Assembly (NCBI GenBank): GCA_039513195.1
Contig: JBCCRM010000003.1
Span: forward strand, 1-64,000
Reading direction: 5' to 3'
Source: Thermohalobaculum sp039513195
GTDB taxonomy: Bacteria > Pseudomonadota > Alphaproteobacteria > Rhodobacterales > Rhodobacteraceae
DNA length: 64,000 bases
In this document: in pieces, positions 1 through 7,499 of the stretch
How positions within the stretch are numbered: position 1 is the first letter of the stretch
Layout: the number at the start of each line of letters is the position of its first letter
Made by a program: the position numbers and the translations under genes
Notes under the pieces: model-generated
Database searches by the model: none
What the model saw: the letters and a program-made list of their open reading frames with translations, nothing else
Told to the model about the DNA's origin: nothing

Positions 1-57
1 CTCGATCGAGAACCCATAGAACAGCGACCCTTGCGCCACCTGCCGCGGTCCCATCAT
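1..57 (-). CDS. IS1182-family transposase, N-terminal fragment (cut by window edge)
   Basis: Only the first 19 codons are inside the window. They read MMGPRQVAQGSLFYGFSIE, which matches the conserved start of IS1182-type DDE transposases that open with an MMG-(P/R)-Q segment followed by an aromatic F-Y-x-F-S motif. A Shine-Dalgarno-like AGGGAGG lies upstream on the minus strand. The catalytic DDE residues would lie to the left of the window, so intactness cannot be judged. Confidence 0.6.
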   Translation of the reverse strand, partial: MMGPRQVAQGSLFYGFSIE

Positions 58-132
58 CGCCCGATCCTCCCTCTTCTTCAGAGAATTGAATCAGGCCACC
101 GCGACTACTTCAACACAGACTTTTTCAACAGC
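1..132 (-). mobile_element. End of an IS1182-like insertion sequence (continues beyond the left edge)
   Basis: The transposase start at 57 is preceded, reading leftward, by a leader containing AGGGAGG about 8 bases before the ATG. At 119-132 lies a CTGTTGAAAAAGTC-type sequence on the minus strand, which resembles the ends I recall for this IS class. I place the element boundary near 132. The exact terminal repeat and target duplication cannot be checked because the other end is outside the window. Confidence 0.55.
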
Positions 133-242
133 ATTCGCCCGCGGACGTCCCAAAAGCGCCGCGGCCTGCAACCGCGCCGCGCGCGCTCGACTTACCACCT
201 GCCGAATGCCCGACGCGGCGCCCTAGACGCGCGTCCGTGCCC

Positions 243-1214
243 TCAGAGGTTCAACTGATAGCTCGCCGGCACATACCGGAACCCGTCGCCGAGCGGCTCG
301 ACATACCCGACCGCCGGCGCCGGCATATGGTAGCCGATAAAGGGGATCTTGTCGGCGGCGATCATGCCGAAGACCTGCTTTCGCGCAGCGGCGGCCGCCT
401 CCTTATCCATATCGAAGCGCACATGCCAATCGGGCCGCTGCAGCGACATGACATAGTGATTGGCGGTGTCGGCAACGATCATCAAGCGCTCGCCCCCGCT
501 CTCCAGGTGGTAGACCATATGCCCCGGCGTGTGACCGAAGCAGTCGACGGCCTCGATGCCGCCGACCACCGCATCGCCGGGCTTCACGAAGCGCGCCTTC
601 TCCGCCAGTGGCACCACGTTCGATTGAACGAGCTCCGCCCGGCCCTTCATCGCCTCGTCAGAGAGCCACGCCTCGTCGGACCAGAAGTTGTACTCGGCCT
701 CGCCGATCACGTAGGCCGCATTTGGGAAGGCCGGTGCGCCGTCCTCCATCAGGCCGCCGATGTGGTCGCCATGGAAATGCGTGATCACCACATGGTCGAT
801 ATCGCCAGCCGAGAGGCCAACCGCGGCCAGACGCTCCAGCAGTAAGCCAGCATTCGGCCGCCGCCGCACGCCGTTGCCCGCATCGAACAAGATCAGCTCG
901 TTGCCGGTGTTGACCAGCGTGACAGTGAAGGAAACCTCCATCTGGTCGGACGGCAAGAAATTCTCCGCTGCCAAAGCCCCCACATCCTCTGCCGACACGT
1001 TTTGGCCAAAGATCGGATGCGGTCCGGGGAACTGCACCGCACCATCGAGGATCGAGGTCACCTCGAAGGACCCCACCTCGAAGCGGTAAAACATCGGGCG
1101 GGCCAGGCCCAGTTTCGGCGTGGCGCCTAAGGCAGCGCCAGCGGACACAACCGCGGTGGCGCCCAAGGTCTGTGCCAAGAGCGCCCGGCGAGACAGGCTG
1201 GTGGAACGGATCAT
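243..1214 (-). CDS. TAT-secreted metallo-beta-lactamase-fold hydrolase
   Basis: The 323-residue product starts with a twin-arginine signal (Arg9-Arg10 followed by a hydrophobic alanine-rich stretch to about residue 31), so it is probably exported folded to the periplasm. The zinc-binding motif HFHGDH lies at 146-151, followed by GG and later D and H residues expected of the MBL fold. AGGAG sits 6 bases before the ATG, which supports this start. The family includes lactonases, glyoxalase II, and quorum-quenching and arylsulfatase-like enzymes, and nothing here fixes the substrate. The gene stands alone between an IS end and a divergently oriented promoter region. Fold assignment is secure; specific function is unknown. 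Confidence 0.85.
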   Translation of the reverse strand: MIRSTSLSRRALLAQTLGATAVVSAGAALGATPKLGLARPMFYRFEVGSFEVTSILDGAVQFPGPHPIFGQNVSAEDVGALAAENFLPSDQMEVSFTVTLVNTGNELILFDAGNGVRRRPNAGLLLERLAAVGLSAGDIDHVVITHFHGDHIGGLMEDGAPAFPNAAYVIGEAEYNFWSDEAWLSDEAMKGRAELVQSNVVPLAEKARFVKPGDAVVGGIEAVDCFGHTPGHMVYHLESGGERLMIVADTANHYVMSLQRPDWHVRFDMDKEAAAAARKQVFGMIAADKIPFIGYHMPAPAVGYVEPLGDGFRYVPASYQLNL

Positions 1215-1304
1215 CGGTTTCTCCTCACTGTGGCGTTTCTTTCCAAGGAGGAGAATGGGCTTCCATTACCGACCGGCCACGCTCTGCGCGATGAAATTTC
1301 CGTA

Positions 1305-3209
1305 TCAGCCGGGGCGGGAGGGCAGCTCACGGCTGATGCCATGGCGCGTTTTGTCCCAATAGTAGGGTGCCACCACCAACTCGAAGACGGCTTTCCAGGC
1401 GGCAAGCGAGCCCAGCGTCCAGTAGAACGGCAGCACCGGCACCCACAGGAACAGGTCCAGACTGCGCCGCCGCCACATCGCCAGGAACGCAGTGCCGAGC
1501 ATCACGCATTGCCCGGCGCCCAGGCTCACATAAAGCGGCCCAAGCATCCAAGGCGGTACGGTGCGGCCCCAAACACTCTGCCCCATCAGCAGCCAGCCGA
1601 TCACCGAACCCCAGAACAGCGGCATCGCGAGATAGGTTGCGGCACCTCCCAGGAAGAGAACGTTGAAGCCCAGAAATCCCCTAGGCCCCATCTCGCGCAA
1701 GAGCCGCAGGGGGCGCCGCATATGGCAGAGCCAGGTCATCAGATAGCCCTTCAGCCAGCGCGACCGCTGCCGTACCCAGGGCAAAGCCCGGCAATTCGCC
1801 TCCTCCATGGTGACGCTGTCGACCATCTCGGTGCGATAGCCGAGGCGCACCAAGCGCATGCCGAGATCGGCGTCCTCGGTCACGTTATGGGCGTCCCAAC
1901 CACCCACCTCGCTCAGCGCGGCGCGGCGAAAGAAAACCGAGGTGCCGCCCAGCGGGATCGGCAGTCTCAGCCGCTCGAACCCTCGCAACAGCACATCGAA
2001 CCAAATCGCGTATTCGAGCTGGAAACACCGGGTGATCCAGTTTTCCCGCGCGTTGAAATAGCTGAGCTGGCACTGCAGGCAGGCCACTTCCTGGGGCGCC
2101 TGGCGGAAATGCTCGGCCACACGCTGGATCTGCCGCGGGTCGGGTTGGTCCTCGGCATCGAAGATGCCGATCACATCGCCCGTGCAGAAGTCGAGCGCGT
2201 AGTTCATTGCCCGCGGTTTCGTCCGCGGCCGTCCATCGGGCACCACCAAGGGCTGGATCCAATCCGGCAGCCGCATCTCGGCAATCGCCGCCTGGGTCGC
2301 GTTGTCGTTCTCCTCCAGCAGGATCTTCACCTCGAGCAGCGAGCGCGGATAGTCGAGCGCGGTCAGGCCGTCGATCAGGCGCGGGATCATCTCCGCCTCC
2401 CGATAAAGGGGCACCAACAGGCTCACCCGAGGCATCGGCAGCCGATCGGCGATGGAGGTGACCGAGGGCGCCAACCGCCTGTGCCGCTCCAACCGCCCCG
2501 CCATCAATGCTGCGAGGCGGATCGCGCAGGTCGCAATGTTGAGCGCGAAGAGCGTCAGGATCGGTATCGCCAGCATCTCGGAGCCGATTAGGAAGAACGA
2601 CAGGATCAGGGCGATCAGGCCGAGGCCAGACGCCATCCGCGCCCAGGCGATGCCCCGCACGCTCATCTCGACCGGCGTGCGGTCGGCGGCCCGGTCGGCG
2701 AGTTCCGCGGCAAAAAGGCGGCCGAGCGCCCGGTCGAGCTTCGCCCGGGTCGTCACCGCGAAAAAGCCGAAACCGCGGGCGTTGGCGAGCTGCCCGACGG
2801 CCAGACGCCCCTGTTCCGGATCCTCGACCGCATAGACCGTCATCCCGCCCATACGCCGCCAAGGCACGGTGCGATGGGCCAGATAGACTTCCAAATCCTC
2901 GGGATCGAGGACACCCGGCGAGGGGGGGTCGCGGTCCAGATCGGCATAACCCAAGTTCCATTGCTCGGCGACTGCATGGGCCACCGCCTCGGGGACCGCC
3001 CATCCTTCTGCGATCAGGACGTCGCCGAGGCTGCGGCCCCGCATCCGCGACAGTTCGAACGCCGCCTGCAGATGCTCTGGCCTCACCCATTGGTGCTTTA
3101 GGAGGATATGGCCGAGCTGGATCGGCCCCAACGGATCGACGGCGTCGCGACTCGGCGCCGGCCGGTTCAAGGCCGGCAAGGCCCCAGCAATTTCAACGCG
3201 CCGTAGCAT
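1305..3209 (-). CDS. Membrane GT2 glycosyltransferase with N-terminal MshEN-like (c-di-GMP-binding type) domain
   Basis: The 634-residue protein has two tandem motifs of about 24 residues at roughly 30-54 and 60-84, each with LG(x)(x)L near its start. This is the pattern of the MshEN domain, known in T2SS/T4P ATPases to bind c-di-GMP. Membrane segments lie near 185-240. A GT2 catalytic domain spans about 245-480, with the DAED nucleotide-sugar motif, TEDADL and the QRSRW acceptor motif. Further membrane segments follow near the C-terminus. This resembles processive polysaccharide synthases of the cellulose-synthase-like group. A consensus CtrA box lies about 57 bases upstream. I infer cell-cycle and possibly c-di-GMP-controlled surface polysaccharide synthesis; the sugar and polymer are unknown. 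Confidence 0.85.
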   Translation of the reverse strand: MLRRVEIAGALPALNRPAPSRDAVDPLGPIQLGHILLKHQWVRPEHLQAAFELSRMRGRSLGDVLIAEGWAVPEAVAHAVAEQWNLGYADLDRDPPSPGVLDPEDLEVYLAHRTVPWRRMGGMTVYAVEDPEQGRLAVGQLANARGFGFFAVTTRAKLDRALGRLFAAELADRAADRTPVEMSVRGIAWARMASGLGLIALILSFFLIGSEMLAIPILTLFALNIATCAIRLAALMAGRLERHRRLAPSVTSIADRLPMPRVSLLVPLYREAEMIPRLIDGLTALDYPRSLLEVKILLEENDNATQAAIAEMRLPDWIQPLVVPDGRPRTKPRAMNYALDFCTGDVIGIFDAEDQPDPRQIQRVAEHFRQAPQEVACLQCQLSYFNARENWITRCFQLEYAIWFDVLLRGFERLRLPIPLGGTSVFFRRAALSEVGGWDAHNVTEDADLGMRLVRLGYRTEMVDSVTMEEANCRALPWVRQRSRWLKGYLMTWLCHMRRPLRLLREMGPRGFLGFNVLFLGGAATYLAMPLFWGSVIGWLLMGQSVWGRTVPPWMLGPLYVSLGAGQCVMLGTAFLAMWRRRSLDLFLWVPVLPFYWTLGSLAAWKAVFELVVAPYYWDKTRHGISRELPSRPG

Positions 3210-3264
3210 TCCTACCCAAACCCTCGATCCAATCGGTACCGAGAATTTGAATAGAATTACTTAG

Positions 3265-3280
3265 GTTAAGCGGAAGTTAA
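3265..3280 (-). promoter_or_regulatory. Consensus CtrA-binding box upstream of the glycosyltransferase gene
   Basis: On the minus strand the sequence reads TTAA-CTTCCGC-TTAAC, an exact match to the alphaproteobacterial CtrA full site TTAA-N7-TTAAC. It lies in an AT-rich gap between the carA stop and the glycosyltransferase start, 57 bases from the start codon. An extra TTAAC follows immediately (3282-3286). The position fits promoter control of the downstream minus-strand gene. Binding itself is inferred. Confidence 0.6.
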
Positions 3281-3332
3281 GTTAACGATTTCTCTATGAA
3301 ACTGTCTCACAATATTGGATAAGATCTTTAGA

Positions 3333-4481
3333 TCACTTCATGATCGCGACGAACCGGTCAAATAGATAAAGGCTGTCTTGTGGGCCCGGGCTCGCTTCGG
3401 GATGATGCTGGACCGAGAAGATCGGTTTCCCGTCGACCTTCAACCCGCAGTTAGACCCGTCGAACAGCGAGACATGGGTCTCAACCACCCCCTGCGGCAA
3501 CGTCGCCGAATCCACCGCAAAGCCGTGATTCATCGAGGTGATTTCCACTTTCCCGGTTTCGATTTCCTTCACCGGGTGGTTGGCGCCGTGATGGCCATGG
3601 TTCATCTTCATGGTTTGAGCGCCGAGCGCGAGGCCCAGCATCTGATGGCCCAGGCAGATACCGAAGATCGGCTTTTCCGCCGCGATCACGCCCTGGATCA
3701 TCGGCACCGCGTATTCCCCCGTCGCCGCCGGATCGCCGGGACCATTCGAAAGGAACACACCGTCCGGGTCGTGAGCCAGCACCTCCTCGGCAGTAGCGGT
3801 CGCGGGCAGGACCGTCACCTCGCACCCCGCAGAAACCAGGGCCCGCAGAATGTTCCGCTTCGCACCGAAATCGACCGCGACGACCTTCCGCCGTTCCCCC
3901 TCGCCCGGCGCGAAGCCGCCTGGCCAGGCCCAGCGCTGCTCGTCCCACCGATAGGACTGCGCGCAGGTGACGTCCTTGGCGAGATCCGCGCCCTCGAGCC
4001 CGGTGAAGCCCCGCGCAGCAGCCACCAAAGCCTGCGCGTCGATCGCACCCTCCGGGTCATGGGCCACGGCCACATGGGGCATCCCCTCGTCCCGGATCAG
4101 CCGGGTCAACCGCCGCGTATCGACGCCGGAGAGGCCGACCCGCCCATGCCGCGCCAGCCAGTCGGACAGAGGCGCGCTCGCCCGCCAGTTCGACGGCTCC
4201 GTCACCGACCAGCGCACGATCATCGCCCGTGCCACCGGCTCCGGCGCCTCCTCGTCTTCGGCGTTGGTGCCGGTATTGCCGATATGGGGAAAGGTAAAGG
4301 TGACGATCTGCGAGGCGTAGGAGGGGTCTGTCATGATCTCCTGATACCCGGTCATCGCGGTGTTGAAGCACAGCTCCCCCACCGCCTGCCCGGCGGCGCC
4401 GAAGCCTTCGCCCCAGAACAAAGTGCCGTCAGCAAGGGCGAGGCATCCGGTGACATTCGGCGGTGCGGCGGGGGTCGACAT
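3333..4481 (-). CDS. carA: Carbamoyl-phosphate synthase small subunit
   Basis: This 382-residue protein supplies ammonia from glutamine to the CarB subunit, giving carbamoyl phosphate for arginine and pyrimidine synthesis. An N-terminal CPSase small-chain domain (about 10-150) has the NTAMTGYQE signature. A class I glutamine amidotransferase domain follows, with the nucleophile Cys276 in GICLGHQ and the catalytic His360/Glu362 pair in HHPEA. Length is normal for the family. carB is not adjacent in this window. The gene is divergent from yqeY, an arrangement I recall from other Rhodobacterales. Confidence 0.97.
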   Translation of the reverse strand: MSTPAAPPNVTGCLALADGTLFWGEGFGAAGQAVGELCFNTAMTGYQEIMTDPSYASQIVTFTFPHIGNTGTNAEDEEAPEPVARAMIVRWSVTEPSNWRASAPLSDWLARHGRVGLSGVDTRRLTRLIRDEGMPHVAVAHDPEGAIDAQALVAAARGFTGLEGADLAKDVTCAQSYRWDEQRWAWPGGFAPGEGERRKVVAVDFGAKRNILRALVSAGCEVTVLPATATAEEVLAHDPDGVFLSNGPGDPAATGEYAVPMIQGVIAAEKPIFGICLGHQMLGLALGAQTMKMNHGHHGANHPVKEIETGKVEITSMNHGFAVDSATLPQGVVETHVSLFDGSNCGLKVDGKPIFSVQHHPEASPGPQDSLYLFDRFVAIMK

Positions 4482-4680
4482 GGCTAGGCTCCATTCCGGC
4501 TCGGGCGGACGCTAGTGGCGCAATCGGGCAGGGTCAAGGCGCAAACGAATGGAATTATACAGTTATATCAGATACTTGTGGCATATCCACATTATTGCTC
4601 CCTATTTCGGGCTCGTGTAATGTCTCGACTCTGTCACGGGCGAGGCTGCGCTCGGAGGGACTGACAAAGGACACCGAACC

Positions 4681-5133
4681 ATGCGTGATCGGATTAACGC
4701 CGCGCTTAAGGACGCTATGCGGGCTCGCGATGAGGTGCGGACAAGCACCCTGCGGCTAATGCTCGCCTGCATAAAAGACCGCGATATCGCGGCGCGCAGC
4801 GAGGAAGGTGCGGTCGGCCTCGACGAGGCCGGGCTGGTGGATTTGCTTGCGAAGATGATCAAACAGAGGGAAGAGTCCGCGCGGGTCTATGAGGAAGCCG
4901 GGCGCATGGAGTTGGCTGAGCGGGAACGGAGCGAGATCGCCGTGATCCGTGGGTTCTTGCCGAAACCCCTGACCGAGGCGGAGGTTAGCCAGGCCATCGA
5001 CCGCGCGATTGCCGAGACCGGCGCCTCGTCGATCCGCGATATTGGCAAGGTGATGGGCGCCCTGCGCGGCAGGTTCGCGGGGCGGATGGATTTCGGCAAG
5101 GCCGGCGCCCAGGTCAAGGCGGTGCTGGGCTGA
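4681..5133 (+). CDS. yqeY: GatB/YqeY domain-containing protein
   Basis: The 150-residue protein is a stand-alone YqeY, related to the C-terminal helical tRNA-recognition tail of GatB/GatE amidotransferases. Seen in the sequence are the N-terminal RDRINAALKDAMRARD helix, the conserved R-T-LR-L run, and the IRGFLPKPLTE segment near residue 95-105, followed by a helical tail ending in KAVLG. AAAGGA precedes the ATG. A role in tRNA-dependent amidation is often proposed but remains unproven. It is divergent from carA with about 200 bases between, which probably hold both promoters. Confidence 0.92.
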   Translation: MRDRINAALKDAMRARDEVRTSTLRLMLACIKDRDIAARSEEGAVGLDEAGLVDLLAKMIKQREESARVYEEAGRMELAERERSEIAVIRGFLPKPLTEAEVSQAIDRAIAETGASSIRDIGKVMGALRGRFAGRMDFGKAGAQVKAVLG

Positions 5134-5146
5134 CGGGAGAGCACGG

Positions 5147-6007
5147 ATGACCGGCACGCAGACGCAGCAGGATCCCAACGGCGCCGCAGCTGGGGAGGAG
5201 CGCGCGGCGCTGGAACAGCAATTCCAGGAAGCCCGCCAAACCATCCTGCGCGGGCGCAAGGATCTCGTCGAAGGCCACCGGCTGATGCGAGAGCTGAGCG
5301 AGAAGTTGCGCGCGGCGCGCGCACGAGGCTCGATCCTGCAGCAGATCTGGGAATGCGAGCGGATGACCGGCCGGCGCGTTCAGTATTTCAGTCAGGCGGG
5401 CCAGGATGCATTCCTTGACGAGGCGGTGTTCCGCGGCAAACGCGGCGGCACCTTTGTCGAGATCGGCGGCTATGACGGGATTACCGGCTCGAATTGCCTG
5501 TTCTTCGAACTGATGCGCGGTTGGTCCGGTTTGCTGGTCGAACCCTCGCCCACCTATCACAAAATGGCCGCTGAGTTCCGCCGCTGCACCTGCCTGCGCC
5601 TCGCGGTCGGTCAAGATGCCGGCAAGGCGGAGTTTCTGGAGGTCACCCGAGGTTTGACCCAGATGGGCGGTCTGCTGGCGACATATGAACCATCATTGCG
5701 GGAGAAGGTGGAAACCGACCCAAGGCATGAGGGGGAGATCATCTCGGTGCGTACCCGCACCCTCGCCCAGATCCTCGACAGCGCCTATCTGAGCGAAATC
5801 GACTACATCTCCTTGGATGTCGAAGGAGCGGAGCTGGCGATCCTGTCCGATTTCCCATTCGACAAATACCGGATTCAGGCCTGGACCATCGAAAACAACG
5901 GCGCCTCCAACGATGTGCCAGAACTGATGCGCACCAAGGGCTACAAGCTGATCGAGGCGCTCGGCGTCGACGACGTGTATGTCTTCCAAGGCCATGCGGA
6001 GGTCTGA
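5147..6007 (+). CDS. FkbM-family SAM-dependent methyltransferase
   Basis: The 286-residue protein begins with about 70 charged, Gln/Glu/Arg-rich residues that look alpha-helical or coiled-coil. An FkbM methyltransferase domain follows. The GGTFVEIGGYDG segment (about 104-115) corresponds to the SAM-binding glycine motif, and IDYISLDVEGAELAIL (about 220) is the second characteristic FkbM block. FkbM enzymes methylate sugars, polyketides or other small acceptors. The start has GGGAG a few bases upstream and sits only 13 bases after yqeY, so the two are probably co-transcribed. The acceptor is unknown. Confidence 0.85.
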   Translation: MTGTQTQQDPNGAAAGEERAALEQQFQEARQTILRGRKDLVEGHRLMRELSEKLRAARARGSILQQIWECERMTGRRVQYFSQAGQDAFLDEAVFRGKRGGTFVEIGGYDGITGSNCLFFELMRGWSGLLVEPSPTYHKMAAEFRRCTCLRLAVGQDAGKAEFLEVTRGLTQMGGLLATYEPSLREKVETDPRHEGEIISVRTRTLAQILDSAYLSEIDYISLDVEGAELAILSDFPFDKYRIQAWTIENNGASNDVPELMRTKGYKLIEALGVDDVYVFQGHAEV

Positions 6008-6206
6008 CCCGCCATTGCTGATCAGACGCGGTCGGTACCTGCCCCAATATCGCACAACCAGGCGCGCGATGTCCTGGTCCGGCGATTTTGTTTCGTAGAC
6101 ACTCGCGGCCACAGAACGAGGGATTTGGCTCGCCCAGGCCGGCTACGCAGCAGACCGGCCTGGGCATACCTCTAAGAGGAGGCACGGCCAAATCGGGGGA
6201 TTGACG

Positions 6207-6659
6207 ATGACAGGCAAACAAAGGCTCGCCTTGAAGGTCGCTGCCGGGCTTTGGGTCGTTTGGGGTCTTGTCCATGCGGTCGCCGGGGTCATGGTGATGT
6301 CGGGTCCCGTGGAGGGTGGATTTCAAGCGATCGCAGATGCCGTGGACCCAAGCACACTGACCGGCCCGTTCCCGGATGCGGTCGGCGGTGTCCTGGGCCA
6401 GCATGCCTGGAACCTGCTCTGGTTCGGGGTCGCAACGACGATCGGCGCGATCTTTGTCTGGCGCGGCAGCGCAACTGCAATTTGGGTCACCGCCATGATC
6501 GGCGGTTTGGCAGATGTCGGCTATTTGCTCTTCGTCGACCTCGCCGGGTTTGCGAACTTCGTCCCTGGAACGGTGATGACCCTGATCTGCGCCACAGCCA
6601 TCCTGCTCAGCGGATGGGTCTTGCTCACACGAGACGCTGGCGCGGTGCAGATGTCGTGA
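6207..6659 (+). CDS. Small four-helix membrane protein, unknown function
   Basis: The 150-residue product from the ATG at 6207 has four hydrophobic segments (about 10-30, 68-85, 88-108 and 113-135) and no soluble domain I recognise. I chose ATG 6207 over the TTG at 6201 because GGGGGA lies at 6195-6200, giving normal spacing only for the ATG. Its stop overlaps the GTG start of the next gene (GTGA at 6656-6659), implying translational coupling and a shared function with the HXXEE protein. Confidence 0.7.
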   Translation: MTGKQRLALKVAAGLWVVWGLVHAVAGVMVMSGPVEGGFQAIADAVDPSTLTGPFPDAVGGVLGQHAWNLLWFGVATTIGAIFVWRGSATAIWVTAMIGGLADVGYLLFVDLAGFANFVPGTVMTLICATAILLSGWVLLTRDAGAVQMS

Positions 6660-7414
6660 CTGCGCAGTCGACCCCGGCTCTAATAGCGATGACCGTGTTG
6701 TTTGCGGCGCTTTGGCTGCCGCTCGGACAACAGGCTTTCCTGGCGGAGCATTGGATGAAGATCGGTACTTTCGCAGCGCCGATTTTGGTCTTTATGGGCT
6801 TTGCTGCCCGCCCTGCCGGGGCGGAGCCAGTGGGAAGCGACCTGAAGCTTCTCGCGGTATTGATGGCCGCCGCCTATATGACCCACCAGTTTGAAGAGCA
6901 CTGGGTCGATGCGCTTGGCCGCCTCTATCCGCTGCGCGATTTCCTGAACCAGGCGCTCTCTGCGGCTTTCGGGCCCGAGGCGGCGAGCGCGATGACGCCC
7001 CAAGCGATCTTCTTCATCAACACCTCTGTGGTGTGGTTGGCGGCATTCTTGGCGATCTGGGGCGCGCCCGATCACGTCTTCCCCGCACTGGCAATGGCGG
7101 GCGTGATCATTGTCAACGGCGTTGCCCATATCGGGCAGGCGATCGCGGCAGGCGCCTACAATCCCGGCCTGATCACCGCAATCCTGCTGTTCCTGCCTGT
7201 GTCGCTCGCCGTATTTCGGGCCGTCTGGGTCAACGGACAGGCCGGCGCGATCCAAATCGCCGCGGGCATCGCGTGGGGCTTTCTCGCCCATGTGATCCTC
7301 ATCGGTGGGCTCCTGGCGGCAAACGTCCACGGGCTGGTCCCCGTCGCGCTCTACTACGCCGCGCTGATCGCCTGGGCGATTGTCCCAAGCCTGGTGTTCC
7401 GGCGCGCCGGCTGA
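6656..7414 (+). CDS. HXXEE-domain integral membrane protein
   Basis: The 252-residue, strongly hydrophobic protein has about six to seven predicted membrane spans. Near residue 80 it carries HQFEEHW, matching the HxxEE signature that names this family, with GVAHIGQA further on as a second conserved histidine segment. The start is a GTG that overlaps the preceding stop by the GTGA pattern. An earlier in-frame start near 6251 is rejected because it would run antiphase through the preceding gene. The biochemical role of HXXEE proteins is unknown; the paired His and Glu residues inside a membrane protein hint at a metal or proton site. Confidence 0.8.
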   Translation: MTAQSTPALIAMTVLFAALWLPLGQQAFLAEHWMKIGTFAAPILVFMGFAARPAGAEPVGSDLKLLAVLMAAAYMTHQFEEHWVDALGRLYPLRDFLNQALSAAFGPEAASAMTPQAIFFINTSVVWLAAFLAIWGAPDHVFPALAMAGVIIVNGVAHIGQAIAAGAYNPGLITAILLFLPVSLAVFRAVWVNGQAGAIQIAAGIAWGFLAHVILIGGLLAANVHGLVPVALYYAALIAWAIVPSLVFRRAG

Positions 7415-7499
7415 CACGGCGCGGCCACGGCTTGCCCGGCACGCCGCGATCCGCTAGCAAGCGCCCCAACCGGCGAGGCCGCGCGACGGGAACGCATCC

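Noticed and set aside
1230..2591. Long plus-strand open frame of about 450 codons opposite the glycosyltransferase
   Set aside because: It is antisense to a clear GT2 gene and shows His/Arg/Gln-rich, family-less composition typical of antisense frames in high-GC DNA.
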